Positions 33,207 through 41,478 of a DNA stretch of 64,000 nucleotides are shown here, in pieces. The notes beneath the pieces were generated by a model. It was given only the letters and a program-made list of their open reading frames with translations. It had not been told where the DNA came from and searched no databases. The position numbers and the translations under genes are program-made. Position 1 is the first letter of the stretch. Each line of letters starts with the position of its first letter. The DNA comes from Streptomyces sp. CC228A (lineage in GTDB: Bacteria; Actinomycetota; Actinomycetes; Streptomycetales; Streptomycetaceae), in the NCBI RefSeq assembly GCF_021390935.1, contig NZ_JAJPUI010000008.1, positions 287,223 to 351,222 of the forward strand, read 5' to 3'.

Positions 33207-34358
33207 ATGAGCGCGACGACCGGGACGACACCGCCCGGACTACCGACACCCCTGTTCGACCACGCCCTGCAACTCCATCGACTCTCGCCGGACAGAGCCC
33301 TTCCACGCGACGGGGAACCCTACCCGGACGACCTCTCCCACCGGCGACGGCGCGGTCCGAAGGTCCCCGAGGACCGGCGCTCAGCCGGCAGGGAAGCGGC
33401 ACTCATCCTCGACGCGCACTTCGCCCGCGCCACTGCCCAGCCGCATGAACTGGCCGACGCCTTCCACACCGTCCACGTGCCGATACACCCGAACGAGCAC
33501 CTGAAGGCAGCGGCCGAGCGGGCGGACGAAGACCGCGCTCGCGCAACGGGCCGGTGGCTGGTCCGGTACGCAACCGATCGCTGCTCGGCCACCGTGGGGC
33601 TCGCCCTGGTCGCCGCCGTGGGAACACCCGACGACTTCCCGCTGATCCGGACGATCGGGTTGCTCTCCCACCGCTTCGGCCCCCTGGCGGCGCACGCCCT
33701 GGAGAGCCGGCCAGGCGGGACCGAGGCCCTGCTCTGGCTCGCCGAGCGGGTGACCGGCTGGGGGCGGGTCTACGCCCTCGAAGCGCTCTGCCGACTCGAC
33801 GACCCCGCCGCCCGGCCCTGGTTGCTGCGCAGGGCCTGCGATGGCGACTTCCTCAACGGATATTTCGCCGGCAAGGTCGCCGGCGCCGCGCGTCTCCACG
33901 AGGCGCTCGGAAGCCTCGGAACCGACAGTGAGACGTTCGACCACACTGGCCGCCTCCTCCACGCGATGAGCGACTGCGGAGGAATGGGGCTCACTCTCGC
34001 CCGCTACCCCCATTCCGGGAAGGTCCTGGAGGCCCACGCCCGCCACGCGGGCTCCTTCAGCCCGACCCGAGAGCGCTACTTCACCCTGGCGCTGCTCGCC
34101 CACCACCTGACCACGAGTCCCCCGGAGGAGGCCGGGTGCAGCGCGGCGCAGCAGAAGGCCCTGCGGGAGAGGTACGTTTCGGTGCTCGACCAGGAGGAGT
34201 GGGTCCGCACCGCACGCGCCGGCCTCGCGGAGGAGGACCACAGGATGCTGTGGCTCGCGGAGTACCAGGTACCGCAGCTCCGGCTGCGCGCGTTCCCCGA
34301 CCGGGCACCCGCCGCCGGAGCGCAGCACACGCCGGCAGCAGACGGCGCCGACCAGTAG
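33207..34358 (+). CDS. Hypothetical HEAT-like helical protein, 383 aa
   Basis: A soluble, all-helical protein. VGTPDDFPLIRTIGLLSHRF, FGPLAAHALESRPGGTEALL, WLAERVTGWGRVYALEALCR and LDDPAARPWLLRRACDGDFL read as successive helical pairs resembling HEAT repeats. Conserved pieces further on are DCGGMGLTLARYPHSGKVLE and QQKALRERYVSVLDQEEWVR. No catalytic motif is seen. ATG 33207 overlaps the stop of an 11-residue frame (ATGA). It is the gene upstream of the peptide-P450 locus, but a 380-base gap makes it an unlikely operon member. Confidence 0.6.
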   Translation: MSATTGTTPPGLPTPLFDHALQLHRLSPDRALPRDGEPYPDDLSHRRRRGPKVPEDRRSAGREAALILDAHFARATAQPHELADAFHTVHVPIHPNEHLKAAAERADEDRARATGRWLVRYATDRCSATVGLALVAAVGTPDDFPLIRTIGLLSHRFGPLAAHALESRPGGTEALLWLAERVTGWGRVYALEALCRLDDPAARPWLLRRACDGDFLNGYFAGKVAGAARLHEALGSLGTDSETFDHTGRLLHAMSDCGGMGLTLARYPHSGKVLEAHARHAGSFSPTRERYFTLALLAHHLTTSPPEEAGCSAAQQKALRERYVSVLDQEEWVRTARAGLAEEDHRMLWLAEYQVPQLRLRAFPDRAPAAGAQHTPAADGADQ

Positions 34359-34741
34359 GCAGGTCCCAGGCGCCTGCCGACAGGAGAGCGACCCCCGGTC
34401 ACCTGCCGCCAAGGAGGCAGCACGCAGTCACCCTGCCGACGGGAAGGCGGTGTCCCGACGCCGCGCCGCCTCCGAGGCCCCGTCGCCGCGCCGGAACCGG
34501 AACCGCGAACGGCGGCGACACCGCATCACACCGGCTTCGCCCCCGAGCATCACCGCAGTTTTGGCCGGTTCCGGCAGTTCACCCGGTTCCGGAGGGGAAG
34601 TGCCGTCACGGCTTGGGAGCGCCCTGACGACCGGCCGGTCCACCGGTGAGCCGGCCAGGCACGGCGGCACCGGCGGCAGGCCGCGGAGCAGCCGTACCGC
34701 CACGACAACCCTCAGGGCACCGACCACCAAGGAGGACGACG
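34359..34741. other. Gene-free stretch before the peptide genes
   Basis: About 380 bases with repeated tgccgac / cacctgcc words and ggttccgg copies (near 34567 and 34590). It probably carries the promoter for the small peptides. No third peptide copy is visible. Confidence 0.35.
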
Positions 34742-34834
34742 ATGTCATGGGTGACCAGCAGCCTTCGGGCGCTCAGCGGTGAGATGCGCGCGCGGTGGCA
34801 CGGGTACTTCGTCGGCTACGGGCGAGAGGACTGA
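34742..34834 (+). CDS. Candidate RiPP precursor peptide 1 (30 aa)
   Basis: ATG 34742 follows aggaggacgacg. The peptide reads MSWVTSSLRALSGEMRAR followed by WHGYFVGYGRED. It shares MSW..SLRALSGE.RAR with the next peptide, exactly 30 residues each, whereas the C-terminal dozen differs: leader-core behaviour. The core is aromatic (Trp, two Tyr, Phe, His), the residues that P450 enzymes cross-link in biarylitide-, cittilin- and atropopeptide-type RiPPs. Both cores keep Y-x3-Y-G-R. It is the first of two tandem copies ahead of a P450. It is too short to be picked up by ordinary gene callers. Its role is inferred from sequence and position. Confidence 0.72.
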   Translation: MSWVTSSLRALSGEMRARWHGYFVGYGRED

Positions 34835-34886
34835 CGTCCCGCAGCCGGAGGAGGCACACGACTGACCGATGAGGAGGACAGCCGCA

Positions 34887-34979
34887 GTGTCATGGATCAG
34901 AAGAAGCCTTCGCGCGCTCAGCGGTGAGGCGCGTGCGCGCCGCAGCCAGTACGGCAACAGGTACGGGCGCACCACCTGA
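34887..34979 (+). CDS. Candidate RiPP precursor peptide 2 (30 aa)
   Basis: GTG 34887 follows gaggaggacagccgca. The peptide reads MSWIRRSLRALSGEARAR followed by RSQYGNRYGRTT. It is the same length as peptide 1, with the same leader SLRALSGE.RAR, but a core without Trp that keeps Y-x3-Y-G-R. It starts 52 bases after peptide 1 ends and 74 bases before the P450 start. Duplication with core divergence is the hallmark of precursor peptides served by a single modifying enzyme. No protease or exporter is seen next to it. Confidence 0.72.
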   Translation: MSWIRRSLRALSGEARARRSQYGNRYGRTT

Positions 34980-35053
34980 CCCATTCCGCACGGGGAGGGG
35001 ACGAGCGGCTGCACCGCCGGGCGTCCCGTCCTCCGTCAGAGGGGCGGACGCCC

Positions 35054-36202
35054 GTGTTCCTGGACAGGAAGAGCCTGTGGCCGCATCTGCGGCGGTGGGA
35101 GGAGCAGGCCGCGGACCATGACGGTCCGTTCCGGCTCCGCTTCGGCACCCTCTTCGTGGCCGATGCCGACACGGCCCGGCGTGTACTCGTCGACCCGGCC
35201 GGCGCCTATCTTTCCCAGTCCGGGTTCTTCCGCCTCGGACAGAGGACCTTGCCCGAGGCGGTCCGCACGGAAGCCTCCCGGGAACTGCGCGGGGTGCTGG
35301 CCCGGCACGACCTCCCGTCATCGTTCGACCCCGCTTCCGCTCTCGGCGAGGCAGGTGACGGCCGCGGCCGTCTGCGGCACCAACGCTGGGGCGTCGAACT
35401 GGTCCGCCGGTACTTCGCCCCCGCCATCGCCCACCGGCGGCACGCCGAGATCAACGCCCTCGTCGACGCCTACGTCACGTCGAGCGTCGTCCCCGACGAC
35501 ATCGTCGGCCACGTGCTGAGACGGCCGCACCGCACGGTCCCCGCTGTCCGCGCCGGACTCGCCGAACACTTGGGCCGGCTGCCGCCACCGGAGGGCGCAG
35601 CTCAGGACCTGGTCGACCTGGTGCTCCGCCTCCCGGGGGGCCTGTCCAGGGGCGACCGGGCACAGGTGCTGCAACGGCTCGTCCTGTCCACGGTCGGCTT
35701 CACCGGTGTGGCCCTCGAATGGGTGGTGCTGCTCGGCGTCCGGTACGGCTACGGCACCCCGGAGGTACGGCGAGACGACATCCACCGGCTGGTCAGGGAG
35801 GTGCTGCGCCTGTACCCGACCGCATGGCGCCTCCTCCGGGTGGCCGCCGCCGACCACGACCTGGCGGGCGTCCGGGTGCACCAGGGCGAACACGTCCTGA
35901 TCGGCACGCACGCAATGCACCGGTCGCCGGCCGTGTGGGACGGCCCGCTGGACTTCCGCCCGTCCCGCTGGGAGCAGCCGACCGACGACCAGCGGCGCTC
36001 CTACCTCCCCTTCGGGAAGGGCGCCGGCATGTGCCCGGCCGGTGGCTTCGCGGTGAGGGCCCTCGAACACCTCGGCCACGTCCTCCTCCGCGGACACTCG
36101 GGTCACGTACTGCTGCGCAACCGAACCCCGCATGTCCGCACCCTGCTGGCCCCACCTGCCGGGTGGACCCGCCTCACCCCCACCACGCCACCCGAGTGCT
36201 GA
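35054..36202 (+). CDS. Cytochrome P450, putative RiPP cross-linking enzyme
   Basis: 382 residues. The heme loop is YLPFGKGAGMCPAGGFAV with the Cys ligand C327. The ExxR pair is E249-V-L-R252 (REVLRLYPTAWRL). The I-helix region is LSTVGFTGVALEWVVLLG, with an unusual GFTGVA in place of AGxDT. The N-terminus lacks a membrane anchor, so it is soluble and needs external ferredoxin partners. GTG 35054 is the first credible start, with gagggg upstream. It directly follows two paralogous 30-residue peptides, so oxidative cross-linking of their Tyr/Trp side chains is the likely job. A stand-alone monooxygenase is the alternative. Confidence 0.85.
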   Translation: MFLDRKSLWPHLRRWEEQAADHDGPFRLRFGTLFVADADTARRVLVDPAGAYLSQSGFFRLGQRTLPEAVRTEASRELRGVLARHDLPSSFDPASALGEAGDGRGRLRHQRWGVELVRRYFAPAIAHRRHAEINALVDAYVTSSVVPDDIVGHVLRRPHRTVPAVRAGLAEHLGRLPPPEGAAQDLVDLVLRLPGGLSRGDRAQVLQRLVLSTVGFTGVALEWVVLLGVRYGYGTPEVRRDDIHRLVREVLRLYPTAWRLLRVAAADHDLAGVRVHQGEHVLIGTHAMHRSPAVWDGPLDFRPSRWEQPTDDQRRSYLPFGKGAGMCPAGGFAVRALEHLGHVLLRGHSGHVLLRNRTPHVRTLLAPPAGWTRLTPTTPPEC

Positions 36203-36571
36203 ACAGGCCGCCACGGCTCTCCCGGCTCCGCCACGCACCCTCGCCGCAGTGCCAAACGGTGCGGGAGCAGGCCCACGTGCCCCCAAGGCACCGTGCCGAC
36301 TGCGTCCGCCCCGACACGGTGCGGGCGGGCAAGAGGCATGCCTCCCGGAGGAACCGAGCCTCCCCGCGCCGCCGCGGAATGCACCGCACCCTCCCGCACG
36401 AGGCCGGCCGGCCGTGCACCAGCAGGAAGCCGGAGTCCTACCACCGTATGACCACGTGGCTTTGCTCCGAGAACGAGCAGCAGATAGTCACCACTTCGGG
36501 AGGCACCAGCTTCTGGAGCTGTTCGACTGCGGCAGTTGCGGAGAGCGACCAGCAGCCTGTTCGGCCGTCGG
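36203..36571. other. Gene-free stretch downstream of the P450
   Basis: About 370 bases between convergent genes. No transporter, protease or further peptide gene is present, and no strong terminator hairpin was found. I see nothing else. Confidence 0.35.
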
Positions 36572-37694
36572 CTAGAAGAGGCCGGTGCGCATGTGGTGTG
36601 TGAGGTTCTTGAGGATGTCACTCAGCCACGGGCTGCGGACGGCCGGCAGCCGGACCAGGGTGTGCCGGAACACTTCCGGATCGGCCCGGAACAGGTGACG
36701 GGGGCGCAGCGCGGGAGGGTCGATGTCGTCGTGGAGGACGCCGGCGGGCAGGGTGCCCGATGCGGGGACGGGCAGGTCCGACTTGGGGAAGGCCAGCCGC
36801 AGCCACACTCCGAACGGCAGCGGCACCAGGTACGGTGCCGGGTCGGCTGGGGCCCAGGTCTTCCCCGTCTGAGGATGGGACGGCACAAGCAGGATGGGGG
36901 GCGTCTGCGCTGGGAGCCGGCAGACCCGGTCCCGCCAGGGCGGCGCACCGCGCCTGCGGGCCCGCGGGCAGCAGGGCGTCGAGCGCGCGTTGGAAGACCT
37001 GCCCGACCAAGCCGTCCGGGACGATCACCGGTCGGCCCTCCGAGGCCGCCAGCAGGTGGGCGAGCGCCTGGCCCGCCGCGGCCTCCCATTGCGGACTCCA
37101 CGACCACCGGTAGTTCGACCAATGGCCCGCCGCCACCCGTGACCCCCAGGTGGCGATCGGCTCGAAGGGGGGCGTGCCTTCCCCTTCCGCCATCAGCTCT
37201 TCCCAGGGGAGCGGTGCGGCGTCGGCGCCGTCGAGGGGAAGGCGGCGTACAGCGTTCGGGGCGAGCCACATCGCCTGCCAGAGAGAGCAGTCGTCGATCC
37301 GGCTCGCTACGGGCAGGGCACACTCCGCGCAGGCCGCGTTGGGGCCGTCGGCCCCGTCGAGGCCGCAGCAGTAGCCGCCTCCGCGATTGCCCGGGATCAG
37401 CGCGGTGCCGTGGGCGTCGCCGGGCGCGATGACGATCGCGCCAGGTGCGCCGTCGGAGAGGGCGTACACCGGCGCGTAGACACCGCGGGCAGCCGCCTCG
37501 TCCGGATGGAGTTCCTCCCACCTCCGCCACGGTGGCCCCCAGGGCTCCGGGTCCACGGCGAACGTGCCCGGCTCCATGAGTACGGGGAGCTGCAGCCCGT
37601 TCCCGTACTTCTGATGGGCGTGGGCCGGCAGCGCGACCTGGGACAGCGGGGTGGTCAGCTTGGAGCCACAGCCGGCACACACGAAAACGAACAA
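36572..37694 (-). CDS. Conserved hypothetical protein with N-terminal zinc ribbon, apparent frameshift
   Basis: ATG 37694 opens MFVFVCAGCGSKLTTPLSQV, a CxxC knuckle. A second Cys group follows in GGYCCGLDGADGPNAACAEC. Other conserved blocks are DPEPWGPPWRRWEELHPDEA and FEPIATWGSRVAAGHWSNYR WSWSPQWE. Near base 36945 the frame breaks. Coding resumes as PPWRDRVCRLPAQTPPI, SHPQTGKTWAPADPAPYLVP and VRSPWLSDILKNLTHHMRTG LF to the stop at 36572. Removing one C in the run GCCGCCCTGG restores the frame. The protein resembles a widespread Streptomyces conserved hypothetical. Function is unknown. Confidence 0.65.
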
Positions 37695-38128
37695 GCACCC
37701 TCCGTAAGCGAGGCAGGGGCATCGTCGCAGCTCAGCGGCGGGCTGATCAACGTTTTTTCGCTCGCTGCACGAGACCGTGAAACGCCACGGTGTGTGACGC
37801 CGTCACCGTTTGAATCCTGGGTGTGCGAGGTGCCTCCCGGAAGTGGTGAATGGCTGCTGCCCGTTCTCGTGGGCAAAGCCACTCCGGGAGAACGACGAGG
37901 GCCCTGCTGCGCGTCGCGGGCGCCGCCGTCCACGACGCCTACCGCGCCAACTCCCTGACTATGCGCCCCCACACCACCCTCAACGGCTGACACCGCCCGT
38001 CCGCGCCGCTGCCTGCTGCCCGCTGCCCGAGGCCCGTTGATCCCACGCGGCCACGCGTATGCCCCAGCCCGGCCGGACGTGGTGGTTCCTCGGAGGCCCG
38101 GGCGAAGTCGGACTCTAGGATCTGCGGC
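37695..38128. other. Gene-free stretch with an imperfect hairpin
   Basis: Between divergent genes. At 37834-37890 CTCCCGGAAGTGG pairs with CCACTCCGGGAG (one bulge), and an inner TGCCC/GGGCA pair lies between them. It could be an RNA structure or a terminator relic. No gene is recognised. Confidence 0.35.
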
Positions 38129-38866
38129 ATGGCAACGAGACTCGTACAGATCAACATGAAGGCCCTGGACGATGCCGCGCTCGGCCGGTTCTGGGCGGAC
38201 GCACTGGGTTGGACCATCGACAGCGAAGCGCCCGGCGTGACCAACCTGGAGCCCCCGGATTTCGCCTACCCCGACCCCGCGGCGGTCTGCATCGACATCA
38301 TCGCCCGCCCGGAGCCGAAAACGGTGAAGAACCGGGTGCACATTGATCTGGCGACCACCTCGACGACCCATCAGGAGCAGGTGGTGGCACGCCTGAAGGA
38401 GCTCGGCGCGACCCTCGCCGATGTGGGCCAGGGCGATGTCCCCTGGACGGTCATGGCCGATCCGGAGGGCAACGAGTTCTGCGTCCTGGAGCCCCGCCCC
38501 GTCTACCAGGACACCGGGCCGATCGCCGCGGTGGTGGTGGACTGCGCCGACCCGCGCGGGATGGCCCGGTTCTGGGGGGAGGCGATGGACTGGACGCTGC
38601 ACGAGGTCACCGACGACCACGCGGTCATGCGGTCCGCGCGAGGCGTAGGCCCGTACCTGGAGTTCCTCCGCACGCCTGACACCAAGAGCGTGTGGAACCG
38701 CGTCCATCTCGATGTCAGCCCCTACCCCGGTGACGACTCGGCGGCCGAGGAAGCCCGTCTGCGCGCCTTGGGCGCCACCGATCCGGGAATCGACCAGTCC
38801 TCCGTCCACTGGAGGATCCTGACCGATCCGGAAGGCAACGAGTTCTGCTTGCTCAGCCCCCGCTGA
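38129..38866 (+). CDS. VOC superfamily (glyoxalase-like) two-domain protein
   Basis: 245 residues in two tandem VOC modules. Module 1 (1-125): RLVQINMKALDDAALGRFWA, KNRVHIDLATTSTT, DPEGNEFCVLEPRP. Module 2 (130-245): IAAVVVDCADPRGMARFWGE, WNRVHLDVSPYPGDD, TDPEGNEFCLLSPR. The paired VHID/VHLD and EGNEFC Glu positions are metal-ligand positions in glyoxalase/dioxygenase folds. Substrate is unknown. Such proteins serve as detoxification enzymes or antibiotic-binding resistance proteins. A single gene with its own promoter gap. Confidence 0.82.
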   Translation: MATRLVQINMKALDDAALGRFWADALGWTIDSEAPGVTNLEPPDFAYPDPAAVCIDIIARPEPKTVKNRVHIDLATTSTTHQEQVVARLKELGATLADVGQGDVPWTVMADPEGNEFCVLEPRPVYQDTGPIAAVVVDCADPRGMARFWGEAMDWTLHEVTDDHAVMRSARGVGPYLEFLRTPDTKSVWNRVHLDVSPYPGDDSAAEEARLRALGATDPGIDQSSVHWRILTDPEGNEFCLLSPR

Positions 38867-38880
38867 CCGGTGGCGGCGGC

Positions 38881-38925
38881 GTCGGCCAAGGCAACGTCGG
38901 CCAAGGCTACGCCGGCCAAGGCGGC
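38881..38925. repeat. Three 15-bp tandem repeats
   Basis: gtcggccaaggcaac, gtcggccaaggctac and gccggccaaggcggc follow one another directly after the VOC gene stop. They are non-coding in context. Confidence 0.6.
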
Positions 38926-39130
38926 GTCAGCACAGGGCAGTGCGTGCGTGTCCGCCGTGAGATACCAGCGTCTCCGGTGCGGCCGGCGACTGCCCGGCCC
39001 CCCGCGGCAGTCCTTCCCCCTCGCCCCGAGGGCGCCTGGCAGGGCCTGGCCCGCCGCTTCACACCGGCACGTCGGGCAAGGGGGCCGGCCTCCTAGGATG
39101 GTGGCGTCGTGACGACCGTCTGGGGGGCTT

Positions 39131-41041
39131 GTGCGAGACGTGCTGATGGGGGGCCGGTACCGGATGCTGCGGCCCTTGGGCGCGGGTGGCATGGGGCAGG
39201 TGTGGGAGGCACGGGACGAGACACTGCAACGGCCTGTCGCCGTCAAGGTGGTCTCGCTGCTGGCCGGCGGCGGCAGCCGGGGCGACGAGGCGCGTGCCCG
39301 CTTCCTGCGAGAGGCACGGATCACCGCGGCCCTCCAGCACCCGTACATCGTCACCGTCCACGACCTGGGTGAGGCGCAGGCCGAGGACGGGCGGACGCCG
39401 TTCCTGGTCATGGAACTGCTCCGCGGGGAGGGCCTGGAGGTCGCCTTGCGCCGCGGGCCTGTCGCGCAGGAGGCCGCCGCACGCTGGGGCGCGCAGGTCG
39501 CCGACGCCCTCGCGCAGGCGCACGCGGCCGGGGTCCTGCACCGCGACGTCAAGCCCGCCAACATCCTGATCACCGCGGCCGGCACGGTGAAGGTCCTCGA
39601 CTTCGGTATCGCCCGCGCCGCCGACTCATCCGCGGGTGGCGGCCGCCTCACCCGCACCGGGTTCATCGTCGGCACACCGCAGTACATGGCGCTCGAGCAG
39701 GCACGCGGCTACCCCGAGGCGCGCAGTGACCTCTACGCGCTGGGCTGCGTGCTGTTCGAGATGCTCACCGGACGGCTGCCGTTCGACGCCCCCGACGCCA
39801 TGGGCCACCTGACGGCCCACCTCACGCAGGAACCGCCTGCTCCCGGCTCGCTCGCCCCGGCGGTCGCACCCGCCTGGGACGAACTGGTGCTCACCCTGCT
39901 GAGCAAGGAGCCCGAGCGGCGGTTCGGGTCCGCCACCGAAGTCGCCGCCGCCCTGCGGCGCCTGGAACGGGGCATGGCCTACACCCCCACGCGGGTGTCG
40001 CCACCGGCGTCCCCCGCGTCGCCGCCGCGCACGGCTGTCCCCGCGCCGCCGCGGCCCGCTACCGCCGCAACGCCGCGGCCCGCCACCCAGTCCGCCGGGC
40101 CGCGCCCCCGCGGCGCGACCCTCACCGCGGACAGGGGCGTCACCGCCGTCGCGTTCTGCTGCGGCGGCGACCGCGTCGCCTACGCCATGGACAACGGCAC
40201 CGTCGTCGTCACCGACCTGGCGGGGCGGCAGCGCTACGAGATCACCCACCGCGCCGGCTGGCGCGAGACCGCGCGCCTTGCGGCCAGCCCGGACGGCACC
40301 CTCCTTGCGACCGTCCGGCGCCCGGACAAGGCGCTGAGGCTGTGGGACGCGGCAACCGGCGCCGGGGTACTGGCCATCGAGCACGCAGAGAAGGCGCACC
40401 ACCTGGTGTTCGGCCAGGGCGCGGCCCGGATCGCCTCCGCGGGGGGCGACCGGGTGCAGATCTGGGACACCCGTACGGGCAGGCTCGTCCTGAGCGCCAG
40501 GGGCCGCGCGGCCGGGCCCAGGGACGCGGCGTTCAGCCCGGACGGCACCCGACTGGCGGTGGGCGCGCCGCGCTCGGTGTCCGTCCTGGACGCCACCGAC
40601 GGCAGACCGCTTGTGGACATTCCGCTCGACAAGGCCATGGTGGCACCGGGAGCGATGGCGTTCAGCCCGGACGGGGCACGACTGGCCGTGCCGGTCCTGC
40701 TGCAGCGCCCGAGCATCAGCCAAGGCGCCGCGGTGGTGGACTCCTACACCGGCCGCAGACTGCTCACCTTGCACCTGGACGAGGCGCTCGACACCAGGGT
40801 CCGCGTGGCTTTCAGCCCCCTCGGCGACCGAATCGCGACCAGCGGCGGCCGCCGCGCCTGCCTGTGGGACGCCCGCAGCGGCGCCCTGCTGCTGCAGGTG
40901 CCGTCGCCGGCCACGTCCGTCCACGACGCCGCGTTCAGCCCAGACGGCACGATGCTCGCGACCGCGGACGCCGACCGCACCGTCCGGGTCCGCGAACTCC
41001 CCCCGCCACACCCTCCCGCCACGCCCGCACACGACAGGTGA
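39131..41041 (+). CDS. Ser/Thr protein kinase with C-terminal WD40-like propeller
   Basis: 636 residues. The Hanks-type kinase domain is 10-270: GAGGMGQVWEA glycine loop, VAVKVV (K39), LHRDVKPANILI (D139), VLDFGIA (D157), and GTPQYMALEQ in place of APE. A Pro/Ala-rich linker (about 280-325) leads to a beta-propeller with WD40-like repeats ending in AFSPDGTRLAVG, AFSPDGARLAVP, AFSPLGDRIATS and AFSPDGTMLATA, alternating with LWDAATG and IWDTRTG. There is no membrane helix, so unlike PknB-type kinases it is cytoplasmic. The propeller probably docks partners. GTG 39131 is the start. The next gene on the same strand is a NACHT NTPase 437 bases on. Confidence 0.88.
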   Translation: MRDVLMGGRYRMLRPLGAGGMGQVWEARDETLQRPVAVKVVSLLAGGGSRGDEARARFLREARITAALQHPYIVTVHDLGEAQAEDGRTPFLVMELLRGEGLEVALRRGPVAQEAAARWGAQVADALAQAHAAGVLHRDVKPANILITAAGTVKVLDFGIARAADSSAGGGRLTRTGFIVGTPQYMALEQARGYPEARSDLYALGCVLFEMLTGRLPFDAPDAMGHLTAHLTQEPPAPGSLAPAVAPAWDELVLTLLSKEPERRFGSATEVAAALRRLERGMAYTPTRVSPPASPASPPRTAVPAPPRPATAATPRPATQSAGPRPRGATLTADRGVTAVAFCCGGDRVAYAMDNGTVVVTDLAGRQRYEITHRAGWRETARLAASPDGTLLATVRRPDKALRLWDAATGAGVLAIEHAEKAHHLVFGQGAARIASAGGDRVQIWDTRTGRLVLSARGRAAGPRDAAFSPDGTRLAVGAPRSVSVLDATDGRPLVDIPLDKAMVAPGAMAFSPDGARLAVPVLLQRPSISQGAAVVDSYTGRRLLTLHLDEALDTRVRVAFSPLGDRIATSGGRRACLWDARSGALLLQVPSPATSVHDAAFSPDGTMLATADADRTVRVRELPPPHPPATPAHDR

Positions 41042-41478
41042 AGCGGCCCTCACCTGCGGCGGCGGGGCAAGCGGCGGGAGGGCAGCTACGACGACTGCGA
41101 CGACTACGACGACTGCGACGACTGCGACGGCGAGACCCCGACCACCGCCACCGCCACCGCCACCGGCCTGAGCCGGCCGCGCGAGCATGCCCCGGGACCG
41201 GAGCGCCCTCAGCTTCGGCCGCGGCAGCTGCCGCCGGCCTTCGGGCCGCCGGGCCGACCGCACACCGACGCTTCACCGAGTGGAGTGCTGCCCGGGTCCG
41301 GGCCGGGTCGCACCGCGTCACTCTCGACGGACCGAACGCCCGCAGAGGCCTGGACCAGTCGCCCTGCCCGATCGACGCGTGAAGAGGGGCGCCCTGAAAA
41401 GGGGCCCGCTACCGTGGAGGCCACGATCTTGCGGGGGCGGACGAAGACCGGGCGGCGGAAAGCCGGAGAGGGGGCCGC
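41042..41478. repeat. Gene-free stretch with simple repeats
   Basis: After the kinase stop come 9-base repeats (gacgactgc / gacgactac, about 41089-41130) and then (ccaccg)n at about 41142-41166. No gene is recognised in the remainder. It presumably holds the promoter for the NACHT gene. Confidence 0.5.

Noticed and set aside
34359..34741. A third precursor peptide upstream of the two small genes
   Set aside because: No frame with the SLRALSGE leader could be found in this stretch on either strand.
37834..37890. Integron attC-like site or riboswitch
   Set aside because: The hairpin has a bulge and no integrase or conserved attC core; evidence is too weak for more than a note.
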